Notes under the pieces: model-generated
Seen by the model: only the letters and a program-made list of their open reading frames with translations
The model's database searches: none
Told to the model about the DNA's origin: nothing
Part shown: positions 7,163-16,329 of the stretch, piece by piece
How positions within the stretch are numbered: position 1 is the stretch's first letter
Layout of the letters: each line of letters starts with the position of its first letter
Made by a program: the position numbers and the translations under genes
Origin: Chitinophaga skermanii
Lineage (GTDB): Bacteria; Bacteroidota; Bacteroidia; Chitinophagales; Chitinophagaceae
Assembly: GCF_003259335.1 (NCBI RefSeq)
Contig: NZ_QLLL01000016.1
Location: 1 to 56,836, forward strand
Length of the DNA stretch: 56,836 bases
Direction of reading: 5' to 3'

Positions 7163-10100
7163 TTAATTGTTGAGTGCGTGTTGATGTGTTTGATGCCCTA
7201 TAGAGGCTGTTGGCTCATCATGGAACTTGCTTTCTTCATCCGAAGGATCTAAAGAAGCGGAATCCACTGTTGTTTTCTTCTGCATGCTAGCGAAGATAAG
7301 CGGCAGAATCAATAACGACGCTAATGTAGAGGCTATCAACCCTCCAATTACCGCTCTACCCAATGGCGCTGTTTGATCACCCGCTTCACCCATACCACTA
7401 GCCATTGGAATCATACCTGCCACCATCGCGATACTGGTCATTAAGATCGGGCGTAAACGCAAGGTTGCACCTTCAGTAGCACTCAACACGGCGTCTTTCG
7501 TTCGTTTACGGATTGTTTCAGCATTGGTTACTAACAAAATCGCGTTCGCTACAGATACACCCACACTCATGATGATACCCATATAGGATTGTAAATTCAA
7601 CGTAGAACCGGTTGCGAGCAACATTATCAACGAACCGGCTAGTACCGCCGGGATCGTAGATACAATTACGATGGCTAACCTAAAAGATTGGAAGTTTGCA
7701 GCCAGTAATAAAAGAATTACGATAATAGCTACCACTAACCCGCTCTGTAAGCTGTCTAAAGTTTCTGTTAACAAGCTCGTTAAGCCCCGTTTCTCTACAG
7801 ATATACCACGTGGTGGATCACCAGCACGTTTAATAGCGGCATCGATGGCTGTAGATGCTGTTCCTAAATCCTTTTTATGAACGTTAGCATTGATGGATAT
7901 AATACGTACGGGGCCTACACGATCGTATTCACCCACTACTGTATCCGGCACCAATTCTGCTACGTCGCCAAGCGAAGGACGGGCCTTATCTTTTGACAAA
8001 GGAATTGCTGCTAAGTCTTGCATGCTCGCCATTTCATTCTCTGGAACGGCTACTTGTACGAAGTAAGACGTTGCATTTCTTTCATCCAACCACACGTTCT
8101 TTTCTGTAAAACGAGAAGAAGAAGTAGCAGCAGTTAAAGATTTAGCGATTTCCGTTACACTTACGCCTAATTGTGCGGCACGTACACGATCAATATTTAC
8201 ACGAATAGCCGGGTAATTAATAGGTTGGCTAATTTGAACATCACGTAAGTATGGGATCTTCTTCATTTCATTCATCACTTTCTCCGCGAAAGGTTTACTA
8301 TCTGCGAGATTCTTACCCATAATTGCCACTTCAATTGGCGTTGGCGCACCTTGGCTCATTACTTTATCGGTTAAGTCAATCGGTTCGAACGATACTTTCA
8401 CTTCCGGCATCACTTGTTTTAAGCGGTTTCGGAGTTTTTCTTTGAAATCGTCCATATTCACTTTATAGTCTTCTGCCAGGTTTACTTGTAATACAGCTTC
8501 GTTAGAAGTAGCCATGAACAAGTAAATAGGGTTCGTTGAATAGGTAGAAGGGTGTGTACCGATGAATGATGAGCTAATGGCGATATTCTTCTCTCCTACT
8601 TGTTTTTTCAACACGTCGAGCGTAGTGAGGAGCATTTCTTCACTTCTTTCCAACCGTGTACCCACGGGGGCTCTTAAACGTAATTGGAACTGGCCGTTGT
8701 TGATTTTTGGTAAGATATCGCGGCCGATTAAGCTAACACACAAAACGATAACAGCCGCGATTCCCACCACATAAGCAGTAATCACCCATTTGCGAATGCC
8801 CAACAAGCGTTGGATCAAGCGCATGAAACGTAATTTAAATTTCTCGAAGCCGCCCAGTTTTTGCTCGTGCTTTTGTTCATTGTTAAGATCGCGCAAGCTG
8901 GATTCAGCCGACTGGTCGTTAATAGCCAGTGTACCAGGGTGCTTATCATGATCTTTGAACGAATGATCTTTTAAGATCCAGTTCGCCAAAATTGGAACGA
9001 ATGTTTGCGCTATCAAGTAAGCTGCGATCATAGAGAAACCGATCGCTAATGATAATGGCAAGAACATGGCCTTCGGTACGCCCGACATTGTGAATGATGG
9101 CGCGAATACCGCGAGAATACATAATAGAATCAACAACTCTGGGAACGAGATCTCCAAGCTCGCGTCTAAGATTGCGCGTGCTTTGGGTTTGCCCATTTCT
9201 AAGTGTTGGTGAATATTTTCAATGGTTACCGTAGCCATATCCACTAGGATACCAATGGCCAAGGCCAAACCAGATAAGGTCATGATATTGATCGTTTGTC
9301 CTGCTAACTTCAAGCCCATCACACCAATTAACAATGAAATAGGAATGGTTAGAATTACGATCAGCGCACTTCTTCTATCACCTAAGAACAATAACACCAT
9401 CAAACCGGTGAGAATTGCACCGATGGCACCTTCACTGATCAAGCTTTTTACGGAGTTGATTACGTAGGTAGATTGGTCGAACTCGAATGACAGTTTTACG
9501 TCTTCGGGTAATAGTGTTTGAATAGTGGGTAGTGCTTTTTTGAGGTTATTTACCACCGTCCATGTAGACGCATCGGCCGTTTTAATGGCCGGGAGGTATA
9601 CAGAGCGTTTACCGTTGATAACGGCGTAACTGGTGGTTACGTCGGCACCATCTTCAATAGAGGCAATATCTTTCAAAAACACGGTTGGTCCTTCACCCAT
9701 TACTAACGGAATATCTTCGAATTCGCTGATTTTCCGCATAACGGTATTGGAAGGAGTGAGATAAGTGGTGTTCCCGATTCTAACGTTACCTGCCGGCGAG
9801 ATTTGGTTATTATCTTTCACGGCGGCCACTACTTGATCGGGGGTAAGTTTGTGGCTGCGCATTAAAGCAGGATCGATTTTAATAACAACGGTACGAGAGT
9901 TACCACCGAATGGCGCAGGAGAAGAAAGGCCCGGGATGCGCGAAAACGAAGGTCGCACAATTGTCATAGCCAAATCTTGTAACTCGTTATTTGTACGCGA
10001 AGGGCTGCTTAATGCTAACTGGCCGATTGGCAAAGTACTAGCATCGAAGCGGATAATAAATGGCGGCTGGGTACCGGGTGGCATCGATGCGAATGCACGG

Positions 10101-10438
10101 TTAGCCATGGCCGTTACCTCGGCGGCGGCTTGTGCCATGTTGGTACCTTCGTAGAAGGTTAACTTCAACATTGTTAAGCCCTGGATATTTTTTGTTTCAA
10201 TATCTTTAATACCACTTACGTACAAGAATAAGTTCTGGTAGTTGGTGGCAATAAAACCTTCCATTTGTTGCGGACTCATACCGCCGTATGGTTGCGAAAC
10301 GTAGATAGCCGGTAAATTCAGATCGGGGAAGATATCGATCTTGATATCACGTAAACTCATGATACCGAAGAACAAAAATCCTATTACCACCACCACAACG
10401 GCTATCGGTTTGCGTAATGCTGTTTTAACCAGGTTCAT
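7163..10438 (-). CDS. RND efflux transporter permease (AcrB/CzcA superfamily)
   Basis: A 1091-residue inner-membrane pump with two six-helix repeats and two large periplasmic loops. The N-terminus (ALRKPIAVVVVVIGFLFFG) is the first membrane segment. In TM4 the proton-relay motif reads ILVDMATVTIENIHQH. The first Asp of the usual Asp-Asp pair is kept and the second is Met, unlike drug pumps (VDDA) and metal pumps (VDGA). The short C-terminal tail is hydrophilic, and a charged cytoplasmic insert of ~50 residues lies between the two halves. It belongs with the flanking TolC-like and MFP genes. The motif suggests a family other than the classical AcrB group, so the substrate is left open. Confidence 0.95.
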   Translation of the reverse strand: MNLVKTALRKPIAVVVVVIGFLFFGIMSLRDIKIDIFPDLNLPAIYVSQPYGGMSPQQMEGFIATNYQNLFLYVSGIKDIETKNIQGLTMLKLTFYEGTNMAQAAAEVTAMANRAFASMPPGTQPPFIIRFDASTLPIGQLALSSPSRTNNELQDLAMTIVRPSFSRIPGLSSPAPFGGNSRTVVIKIDPALMRSHKLTPDQVVAAVKDNNQISPAGNVRIGNTTYLTPSNTVMRKISEFEDIPLVMGEGPTVFLKDIASIEDGADVTTSYAVINGKRSVYLPAIKTADASTWTVVNNLKKALPTIQTLLPEDVKLSFEFDQSTYVINSVKSLISEGAIGAILTGLMVLLFLGDRRSALIVILTIPISLLIGVMGLKLAGQTINIMTLSGLALAIGILVDMATVTIENIHQHLEMGKPKARAILDASLEISFPELLILLCILAVFAPSFTMSGVPKAMFLPLSLAIGFSMIAAYLIAQTFVPILANWILKDHSFKDHDKHPGTLAINDQSAESSLRDLNNEQKHEQKLGGFEKFKLRFMRLIQRLLGIRKWVITAYVVGIAAVIVLCVSLIGRDILPKINNGQFQLRLRAPVGTRLERSEEMLLTTLDVLKKQVGEKNIAISSSFIGTHPSTYSTNPIYLFMATSNEAVLQVNLAEDYKVNMDDFKEKLRNRLKQVMPEVKVSFEPIDLTDKVMSQGAPTPIEVAIMGKNLADSKPFAEKVMNEMKKIPYLRDVQISQPINYPAIRVNIDRVRAAQLGVSVTEIAKSLTAATSSSRFTEKNVWLDERNATSYFVQVAVPENEMASMQDLAAIPLSKDKARPSLGDVAELVPDTVVGEYDRVGPVRIISINANVHKKDLGTASTAIDAAIKRAGDPPRGISVEKRGLTSLLTETLDSLQSGLVVAIIVILLLLAANFQSFRLAIVIVSTIPAVLAGSLIMLLATGSTLNLQSYMGIIMSVGVSVANAILLVTNAETIRKRTKDAVLSATEGATLRLRPILMTSIAMVAGMIPMASGMGEAGDQTAPLGRAVIGGLIASTLASLLILPLIFASMQKKTTVDSASLDPSDEESKFHDEPTASIGHQTHQHALNN

Positions 10439-10455
10439 AGTAAAATGCTAAGCGG

Positions 10456-11859
10456 TTATTGTTGACTTAAAAACACCTGGATATCGCCCAGTGCTGCGGC
10501 TTTGAAGAGTAATGCTTGCCATACAGCGGCATATACTACATCACGATCGGTATCGGCCCGGTTGATATTATACAGTGCTTGTGATAAATCAACGATGTTG
10601 GCCAAACCGTTTTCATATAAAGTACTTTTCTGCAAGAAGGCATCTGATGCTGCTTTCAATTGTACCGGCACAACAGCATACTTCTGCATAGCGTTTTCGA
10701 TTTGTTGTTGGGAAAGGGTCAATTGGTTAGACAATTGATTCTGTGCCAACTCCAATTCGTTTTGCATAGCTTCCGTATTGTAGTGTTGCTTGGTAACTTG
10801 CGATTTGATGCGCGCGAGGTTTGTGATACCCCAACTTACGTTCACGCCGAGTAAGTAGTTGGAGCGTGTTGGGTGAATACCATCCCACCATCCTGTATTG
10901 TAACTACTTAAGTTAGCAGCGCCGTAATCGGAATTAAAGCCACTACCACGGGTTTGCGCGATGCCGAAGAACGTAAACGTTGGCATGATCTGCTTATGCA
11001 AGTAAAGTTCGTTGCTTCTACTAAGTTGTACGCGGCTGTTAAAGAATAACAACGTAGGGTGTTGCGATTGTGCGGCGTTCTGTTCCAAAAGATTCTTCGG
11101 TAATGCTGATACAAAAGACGTATCGAGCACGTACTGAACAGCGGAAACGCCCATCAGTTCGCCGAGTTTGTTATTTTGAGCCAGCTCGTAGTTCTGTGCA
11201 TCTAACAAGGAAAGTTTCGCTTTAGCAACTTCGGAGTTAGCGATAGAACTATCAACGCCCGCATTTAGACCGTTCAATGTGCGCACTTGGATCATTTCCT
11301 GTACAGACACGGTTCGGTCGAGGTTGGCTTTCATAGAACGCGTGAGGCGTTGGGCAGTAAGGAGAGAAATGTACGCATTGACTACCTTGACTTGTTGCGT
11401 AAATTTTTCTTGGTTGAGGTCAGCCATATCTCTTTGATATTGGCTGCTGCTCATGGCTTCTTTGGACTTCTGTCTGCCGAAGGCGAAGAAATCCCAGTTT
11501 ACGTTGGCGATATAAATTCCGCCGAAGGCAGAATTCCAGTTTTGGTCGGCGAGTGCCGGACCGCTAGAGGATACTGAATATCCTTTATAACCATACAACG
11601 GCCCTGTTTGACCATTAACAGTACCGTAACTGTTTTGCACACTCACATTCAAGTCGGGCAGGTATTCGCGTTTTGTCGCGGTAATGCCGGCATTGGATGC
11701 TTTCGCATAGTTTTCTTTTGCTTTGATAGCGCGGAAATTGTTCATCGAAGTTTCCAGCGCTTCTTGCAAAGAAAGTTTTTGTTGTGCATACGTTGGGGTA
11801 CCATTAACAAGGAAGATAGCCGAGAGAGATAATAAAGAAACTACCTTTTGAATACCCAT
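10456..11859 (-). CDS. TolC-like outer-membrane efflux protein
   Basis: About 467 residues with a Sec signal peptide cut near TYAQQ, then two OEP repeats of long heptad-rich helices (for example LSLQEALETSMNNFRAIKAKENY at the start). It forms the outer-membrane channel and periplasmic tunnel of the pump. The open frame extends three codons further upstream to a TTG, but the ATG at 11859 directly precedes the signal peptide and is preferred. It is the first gene of the three-gene efflux operon, 17 bp before the RND gene. Confidence 0.92.
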   Translation of the reverse strand: MGIQKVVSLLSLSAIFLVNGTPTYAQQKLSLQEALETSMNNFRAIKAKENYAKASNAGITATKREYLPDLNVSVQNSYGTVNGQTGPLYGYKGYSVSSSGPALADQNWNSAFGGIYIANVNWDFFAFGRQKSKEAMSSSQYQRDMADLNQEKFTQQVKVVNAYISLLTAQRLTRSMKANLDRTVSVQEMIQVRTLNGLNAGVDSSIANSEVAKAKLSLLDAQNYELAQNNKLGELMGVSAVQYVLDTSFVSALPKNLLEQNAAQSQHPTLLFFNSRVQLSRSNELYLHKQIMPTFTFFGIAQTRGSGFNSDYGAANLSSYNTGWWDGIHPTRSNYLLGVNVSWGITNLARIKSQVTKQHYNTEAMQNELELAQNQLSNQLTLSQQQIENAMQKYAVVPVQLKAASDAFLQKSTLYENGLANIVDLSQALYNINRADTDRDVVYAAVWQALLFKAAALGDIQVFLSQQ

Positions 11860-11968
11860 AAAAAACAATTAATGAAAAAATAGAAAATGCATGGTTCCAT
11901 TTAAGGGAAATGCAAAATTAATTGCCGGGTGATTCAACATTGTTGGACAAATATGCTAACGACTTGCA

Positions 11969-12817
11969 CTATTTGAACATCGTTTCTCTAAAATCTTGCG
12001 GTGATGATCCGGTATGGTTTCGGAAAAAGCGTGAAAAGTAAGCAGGGTCTTCAAATCCAAGCTCATAGCATATTTCCTTTACACTTCTGTGACTATATGC
12101 AAGTTGACGTTTTGCCTCCAACACCAATCGATCGTGTAACATATCGCTTAATGTTTTGCCAATACTTTCTTTCACAATTTCATTTAAACGTTTTGGCGTA
12201 AGCGCGAAGTTTTCGGCATAGAAAGTTACTTGGTGTTGTTGGCGGAAATGTTGTTCCATAATTCGGCGTAGCTCAACCATTCGAGCATCATAGGTTTTGC
12301 TATTGCTCGTGGATCTTCCTAGCTTCTTTTCCCTTTCAATCAACAATAGAAATGCATTCAGATAATGCTTCATGATATTGCGGTTGCAATTGGGGCGCAA
12401 AGCGCTTTCATCCGCCATCAAGTGGCATAAACTTTCCAGCTTCGTGGCTGCAGATTCCGAGATTTTAACCGGGCCATATGCCAACGAATCGTCGAATAGG
12501 CTGGTAAAATCGTATACAGAGCCACGATCGTTACTGTTGGAGAAATAGAATTTTTCGGTGAACACAACAACGTGCCCAATTTTCAAACAATCTAATAATT
12601 GGTGCACTTGCCCAGGGCGCAATAGGTATATCACATCATCCTCTAAAGCATACTCCACGAAATCGACTACATGCTTACCCTTTCCTTTTTTAAACCAGAT
12701 CACTTGGAAATGGTCGTGCCGATGGGGTTCCCGCGTTAAATCTTTCACGCATGTTTCCAGCGGAAAGATGGAGAACTGCCCTGTAATCGGCAATTCCTGG
12801 TACGGAATATCGTTCAT
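11969..12817 (-). CDS. AraC-family transcriptional regulator (cupin sensor domain)
   Basis: 282 residues from the first ATG. The open frame reaches six codons upstream to a TTG at 12835, which I reject as the start. The N-terminal half is an AraC_binding cupin (EPHRHDHFQVIWFKKGKGKH, about residues 30-60). The last ~100 residues hold two helix-turn-helix units ending in the family signature, VKEICYELGFEDPAYFSRFFRNHTGSSPQDFR. It reads in the same direction as the efflux operon, 109 bp upstream of tolC, so it probably controls it. The ligand is unknown. A TTGTAG hexanucleotide repeat lies just upstream of the start. Confidence 0.9.
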   Translation of the reverse strand: MNDIPYQELPITGQFSIFPLETCVKDLTREPHRHDHFQVIWFKKGKGKHVVDFVEYALEDDVIYLLRPGQVHQLLDCLKIGHVVVFTEKFYFSNSNDRGSVYDFTSLFDDSLAYGPVKISESAATKLESLCHLMADESALRPNCNRNIMKHYLNAFLLLIEREKKLGRSTSNSKTYDARMVELRRIMEQHFRQQHQVTFYAENFALTPKRLNEIVKESIGKTLSDMLHDRLVLEAKRQLAYSHRSVKEICYELGFEDPAYFSRFFRNHTGSSPQDFRETMFK

Positions 12818-12840
12818 ATTTATTTTCTCTGCCAATGATG

Positions 12841-12858
12841 TTGTAGTTGTAGTTGTAG
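12841..12858. repeat. hexanucleotide tandem repeat upstream of the AraC gene
   Basis: TTGTAG is repeated three times in a row, ending in TATAAT, 24-41 bp upstream of the regulator's ATG (minus strand). Short repeats here can vary by slippage and change leader length; with three units the effect would be modest. Confidence 0.6.
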
Positions 12859-13012
12859 TATAATAAGTGTCGTAGGGAATACAAATATAAAACTAAGCCA
12901 TGGTAACGCTATTGCCCACTGAAATAATTTAATGCCGTTTTAATAATGGATAAACGGTTTATAAGAGTAATTTTATGTGCATGTGAAACCGACAATTGCC
13001 CGGTTTCTTTGC

Positions 13013-13020
13013 TACCTTTG
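13013..13020 (+). promoter_or_regulatory. -7 box of the ispG promoter
   Basis: TACCTTTG matches the Bacteroidota -7 consensus TAnnTTTG and lies 26 bp before the ispG ATG. No clear TTTG at -33. Confidence 0.5.
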
Positions 13021-13046
13021 TCTAGAATTTTAAAATAGATATTTCG

Positions 13047-14987
13047 ATGCAATTGTATTGCAACTCTTTACATACATACAAAAGACTGGATACGTTAGAA
13101 GTTAAGGTTGGTGATTTACTGATTGGGAATGGTCATCCCATCCGCATTCAAACCATGACCACTACCGACACCATGGATACGGAAGCCACCGTAGCCCAAG
13201 CGATCCGTTGTATTGAAGCCGGTGCCGAATTGGTACGTATTACCGCTCCTAGTAAGAAAGAAGCGGAAAACCTGCTCAACATTAAAAACGAACTCCGTAA
13301 GCGCGGTTACAACACGCCACTTGTGGCGGATATCCACTTTACGCCCAATGCTGCAGAAATAGCGGCGCGTATTGTAGAGAAAGTGCGTATTAACCCGGGG
13401 AACTACATTGATAAGAAGAAATTCGAGTTACTGGAATACACAGATGCTGAATACGAGGAGGAAATTGAACGCATCCGCGAACGATTTACACCTTTAGTTA
13501 ACATTTGTAAGGAACATGGCACTGCCATGCGTATTGGTACGAACCACGGCTCGTTGAGCGATCGTATTATGAGCCGCTATGGCGATACGCCAATGGGGAT
13601 GGTGGAAAGTGCTATGGAATTCTTACGCATCGCGGAAAGTCTTGACTACCGTAACATTGTGTTGAGTATGAAATCCAGCAACCCCCAGGTAATGGTGCAA
13701 GCCTACCGTTTATTGGTACAAACCATGCAAAACGAGTTAGGACATTGCTATCCACTGCATTTGGGTGTAACAGAAGCCGGTGATGGTGAAGATGGACGTA
13801 TTAAGAGCGCGATTGGGATTGGTACTTTGTTGGAAGATGGCGTGGGCGACACGATTCGTGTGTCGTTAACAGAAGACCCTGAGTTTGAACTTCCCGTTTG
13901 CCGCGATTTAGTGGCCCGTTATGCCAACCGTAATAACAATATTGATATTCCAGCAGAAGATATTCAACTCCCCTACTCGCCTTTCGATTATAAACGTCGA
14001 GAAGCAAGTAGCATTTTGAACATCGGGGGGAAACAAGTACCAGTAGTAGTAGCAGACTATCAACATGCAAGCAACCTTGTTCCGAGCGACTTATTGCCAA
14101 TAGGTTATCACTATGACGAGGCTACGGACAAGTGGAATATTGGAGATGCAGCAGCAGATTACATTTTTACAGGTAATAACATCCCAACATTCGCACTACC
14201 CGGTACATTAAGCATTATTACCCAGTTCGAAAACTGGAAAAATGCCAAAGATGCTGAGAAATGCTACCCATTATTTGATATATCAACTTTATATACATCA
14301 ACAGAAAGAAGCGAACTCAATTTCGTTGCCGTTCCTGTTGACACCATGGATCATACAGCAGAAGAGAAATTATTCAGTTTCCTTGGCAGCGAGCAACATG
14401 CTTATACTCTTATCGTAAGTGGTTCTAGCATGCCAATTGTTCGCAGGTTCTTAACGCGCATGATGCAAGCCAATGTAGCAACACCTATTATATTGCGTAC
14501 TATCAACAAGCATGATACAGCATCGGCTATGTTGATTCATTTTGCAGTAGAAACAGGTGCATTATTGCTGGATGGTTTTGGAGATGGTATATGGTTAACG
14601 CAAACACAGCAACCCGTTGATATTGCTACTATAAACAATATTGCTTTCGGGATTTTACAAGCTACGCGTACACGTATTTCTAAAACCGAATACATCTCTT
14701 GTCCTTCTTGTGGTAGAACATTGTTCGACTTACAAGAAACAACGGCCCGTATTCGCGCGGTGACCAACCATTTGAAGGGCGTGAAAATCGCGATCATGGG
14801 TTGTATAGTTAATGGTCCGGGCGAGATGGCTGACGCGGATTTTGGATATGTAGGTAGTGGTGTTGGAAAAATCACGCTTTACAAGGGAAAAGAGGTGGTA
14901 AAACGTGGTTTAAGCAGTGAAGTAGCTGTAAATGAGTTAATTGATTTAATTAAAGAAAACGGTATGTGGGTAGATGCCCGCAACTAA
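13047..14987 (+). CDS. ispG: 4-hydroxy-3-methylbut-2-enyl diphosphate synthase, long form
   Basis: IspG (GcpE) makes HMBPP from MEcPP in the penultimate step of the MEP isoprenoid pathway, using a [4Fe-4S] cluster. At 646 residues this is the long three-domain type of Bacteroidota, chlamydiae and plants, not the ~370-residue proteobacterial type. It has a TIM barrel first (GNGHPIRIQTMTTTDTMDTE, then VADIHFTPNAAEIAA), a large insert (about 290-510), and a C-terminal cluster domain. The ligands are visible as CPSCGRTLFD and MGCIVNGPGEM. It starts at the ATG after a good -7 box and stands alone. Confidence 0.97.
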   Translation: MQLYCNSLHTYKRLDTLEVKVGDLLIGNGHPIRIQTMTTTDTMDTEATVAQAIRCIEAGAELVRITAPSKKEAENLLNIKNELRKRGYNTPLVADIHFTPNAAEIAARIVEKVRINPGNYIDKKKFELLEYTDAEYEEEIERIRERFTPLVNICKEHGTAMRIGTNHGSLSDRIMSRYGDTPMGMVESAMEFLRIAESLDYRNIVLSMKSSNPQVMVQAYRLLVQTMQNELGHCYPLHLGVTEAGDGEDGRIKSAIGIGTLLEDGVGDTIRVSLTEDPEFELPVCRDLVARYANRNNNIDIPAEDIQLPYSPFDYKRREASSILNIGGKQVPVVVADYQHASNLVPSDLLPIGYHYDEATDKWNIGDAAADYIFTGNNIPTFALPGTLSIITQFENWKNAKDAEKCYPLFDISTLYTSTERSELNFVAVPVDTMDHTAEEKLFSFLGSEQHAYTLIVSGSSMPIVRRFLTRMMQANVATPIILRTINKHDTASAMLIHFAVETGALLLDGFGDGIWLTQTQQPVDIATINNIAFGILQATRTRISKTEYISCPSCGRTLFDLQETTARIRAVTNHLKGVKIAIMGCIVNGPGEMADADFGYVGSGVGKITLYKGKEVVKRGLSSEVAVNELIDLIKENGMWVDARN

Positions 14988-14997
14988 TATAATTTAT

Positions 14998-15069
14998 GAC
15001 ATTGGCAGCTTGGAAAAAGAAAGGCTGTCAATGTCACAATCCTTACCAAAAATTGTGTATTGACAGCCT
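14998..15069 (+). promoter_or_regulatory. two mutually exclusive hairpins after ispG
   Basis: Segment A (14998-15011, GACATTGGCAGCTT), segment B (15022-15035, AGGCTGTCAATGTC) and segment C (15059-15069, ATTGACAGCCT) share one core. B can pair with A over 14 positions (two of them G-U) or with C over 11 perfect pairs, so the hairpins exclude each other. Neither is followed by a T-run. It lies 10 bp after the ispG stop and about 275 bp before the LysR start. This may be a rho-independent-like end, an mRNA-stabilising structure or an attenuator. The remaining bases up to 15298 show no gene. Confidence 0.5.
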
Positions 15070-15344
15070 GCGAAAACTATTCAGAGAATTTTGTTTGGGG
15101 CTCCCGTGAGGGATTTGGGGCTAACTGCTTTAAGCATTTTGTGATACAAAGATAGTAAGCAAGTAAGGGCCCAGGCAAGCGTATTTCTACGTATTTTTCT
15201 GCGTATTTCTATCATTTATTTTTACTATGTATTGCCCCTGATTTTGTACCTTTTCTTGAATAACTCCGCCACTGCATAGATTTTCAGCCGAATTTGGGTA
15301 TCTTTATTTCATATAGGAAGCAAGATCAAGATAAATTCCAGGCT

Positions 15345-16247
15345 ATGTTCGATTTCCGGTTAAAAGTATTCTACACAGTTGCCAAGCGCCAGAGTTTTAC
15401 CAAGGCGGCGCAAGCATTGTATATTTCCCAGCCAGCTGTTACTAAGCATATACGCGAATTAGAGCAACAATTGGGTACTGCACTGTTTAACCGTGCGGGC
15501 AACCACATTGAGCTTACATCTACGGGCAATATTCTTTTACAACATACGGAGGCCATATTTGCGCAATACCGTTCATTGGAGTTCGATTTAAACCAGTTGA
15601 AAGAGTCGCATGGCGGCAGTTTAGAAATTGGTGCTAGTACTACCATTGCGCAATATGTGATACCGCCATTGATGGCGGCATTCCATGCAAAGAACCCGCA
15701 AGTACAGCAATCGTTGTTAAATGGTAATACAGAGCAAATTGAAGAGGCTTTATTGCAGAAGTCGATCCAGTTGGGTATTGTTGAGGGTATGTCGAAACAC
15801 CCGGCGATTAAGTATACGGAGTTTATGCGGGATGAAATTGTACTGGTAACAAACGCTGCGTTTGCAAAACAACTGAAATTGCCATTAACAGCAGCTACAA
15901 TATTGCAACTACCGATATTATTAAGAGAACAAGGATCTGGCACCTTGCAGGTGATTGCCGATGCGTTATTACAGATTGGGATTAAGATGTCGCAATTGAA
16001 CGTGCCGGTGAAAATGGGCGCCACGGAAAGTATCAAATCGTATCTCCACGAAGCACCGGCTGCGGCCTTCTTATCATTACAATCTGTTCAAAGGGAAATA
16101 GCATCAGGTGAATTCGTGGTATTACCCGTGAAGCAATGGAAAATGATGCGCAAATTTTACTTTATCCAATTGCAAGGAGAACAAGATAAGCTAGCTACAA
16201 TGTTCATGCGCTTCTTAAAAAAGAGCAAAACAAATGACGAAAGTTAG
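15345..16247 (+). CDS. LysR-family transcriptional regulator
   Basis: 300 residues from the ATG at 15345. The open frame runs 17 codons further upstream to a TTG, but a -7-like box TATCTTTA (15299-15306) overlaps that extension, so the short form is right. The N-terminal winged helix is typical: FRLKVFYTVAKRQSFTKAAQ and then YISQPAVTKHIRELE. Residues ~90-295 are the periplasmic-binding-like effector domain (GSLEIGASTTIAQYVIPPLM). It lies 82 bp upstream of an acyl-CoA hydrolase/transferase gene on the same strand, but that gene has its own -7 box, so control of it is only a guess. Confidence 0.93.
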   Translation: MFDFRLKVFYTVAKRQSFTKAAQALYISQPAVTKHIRELEQQLGTALFNRAGNHIELTSTGNILLQHTEAIFAQYRSLEFDLNQLKESHGGSLEIGASTTIAQYVIPPLMAAFHAKNPQVQQSLLNGNTEQIEEALLQKSIQLGIVEGMSKHPAIKYTEFMRDEIVLVTNAAFAKQLKLPLTAATILQLPILLREQGSGTLQVIADALLQIGIKMSQLNVPVKMGATESIKSYLHEAPAAAFLSLQSVQREIASGEFVVLPVKQWKMMRKFYFIQLQGEQDKLATMFMRFLKKSKTNDES

Positions 16248-16301
16248 TAGGCTTTCATCAACAAAATGATGCGGCTCATGTTATAGATGTTTGCACAACA
16301 A

Positions 16302-16309
16302 TAGCTTTG
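16302..16309 (+). promoter_or_regulatory. -7 box upstream of the acyl-CoA hydrolase/transferase
   Basis: TAGCTTTG is a full match to TAnnTTTG and ends 20 bp before the ATG at 16330. No TTTG at the expected upstream distance. Confidence 0.45.
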
Positions 16310-16329
16310 TAAAATAAATACAAGAGCCT

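Noticed and set aside
10498..11832. Plus-strand ORFs inside the TolC-like gene
   Set aside because: Shadow frames without family motifs; the minus-strand frame has signal peptide and OEP repeats.
12818..12835. Longer AraC protein starting at 12835
   Set aside because: The first codon of that form is TTG; the ATG at 12817 gives a complete cupin-HTH protein and is preferred.
15294..15344. 17-residue extension of the LysR protein
   Set aside because: It starts with TTG and overlaps the -7-like box TATCTTTA; the family begins at MFDFRLKVFYTVAKRQ.
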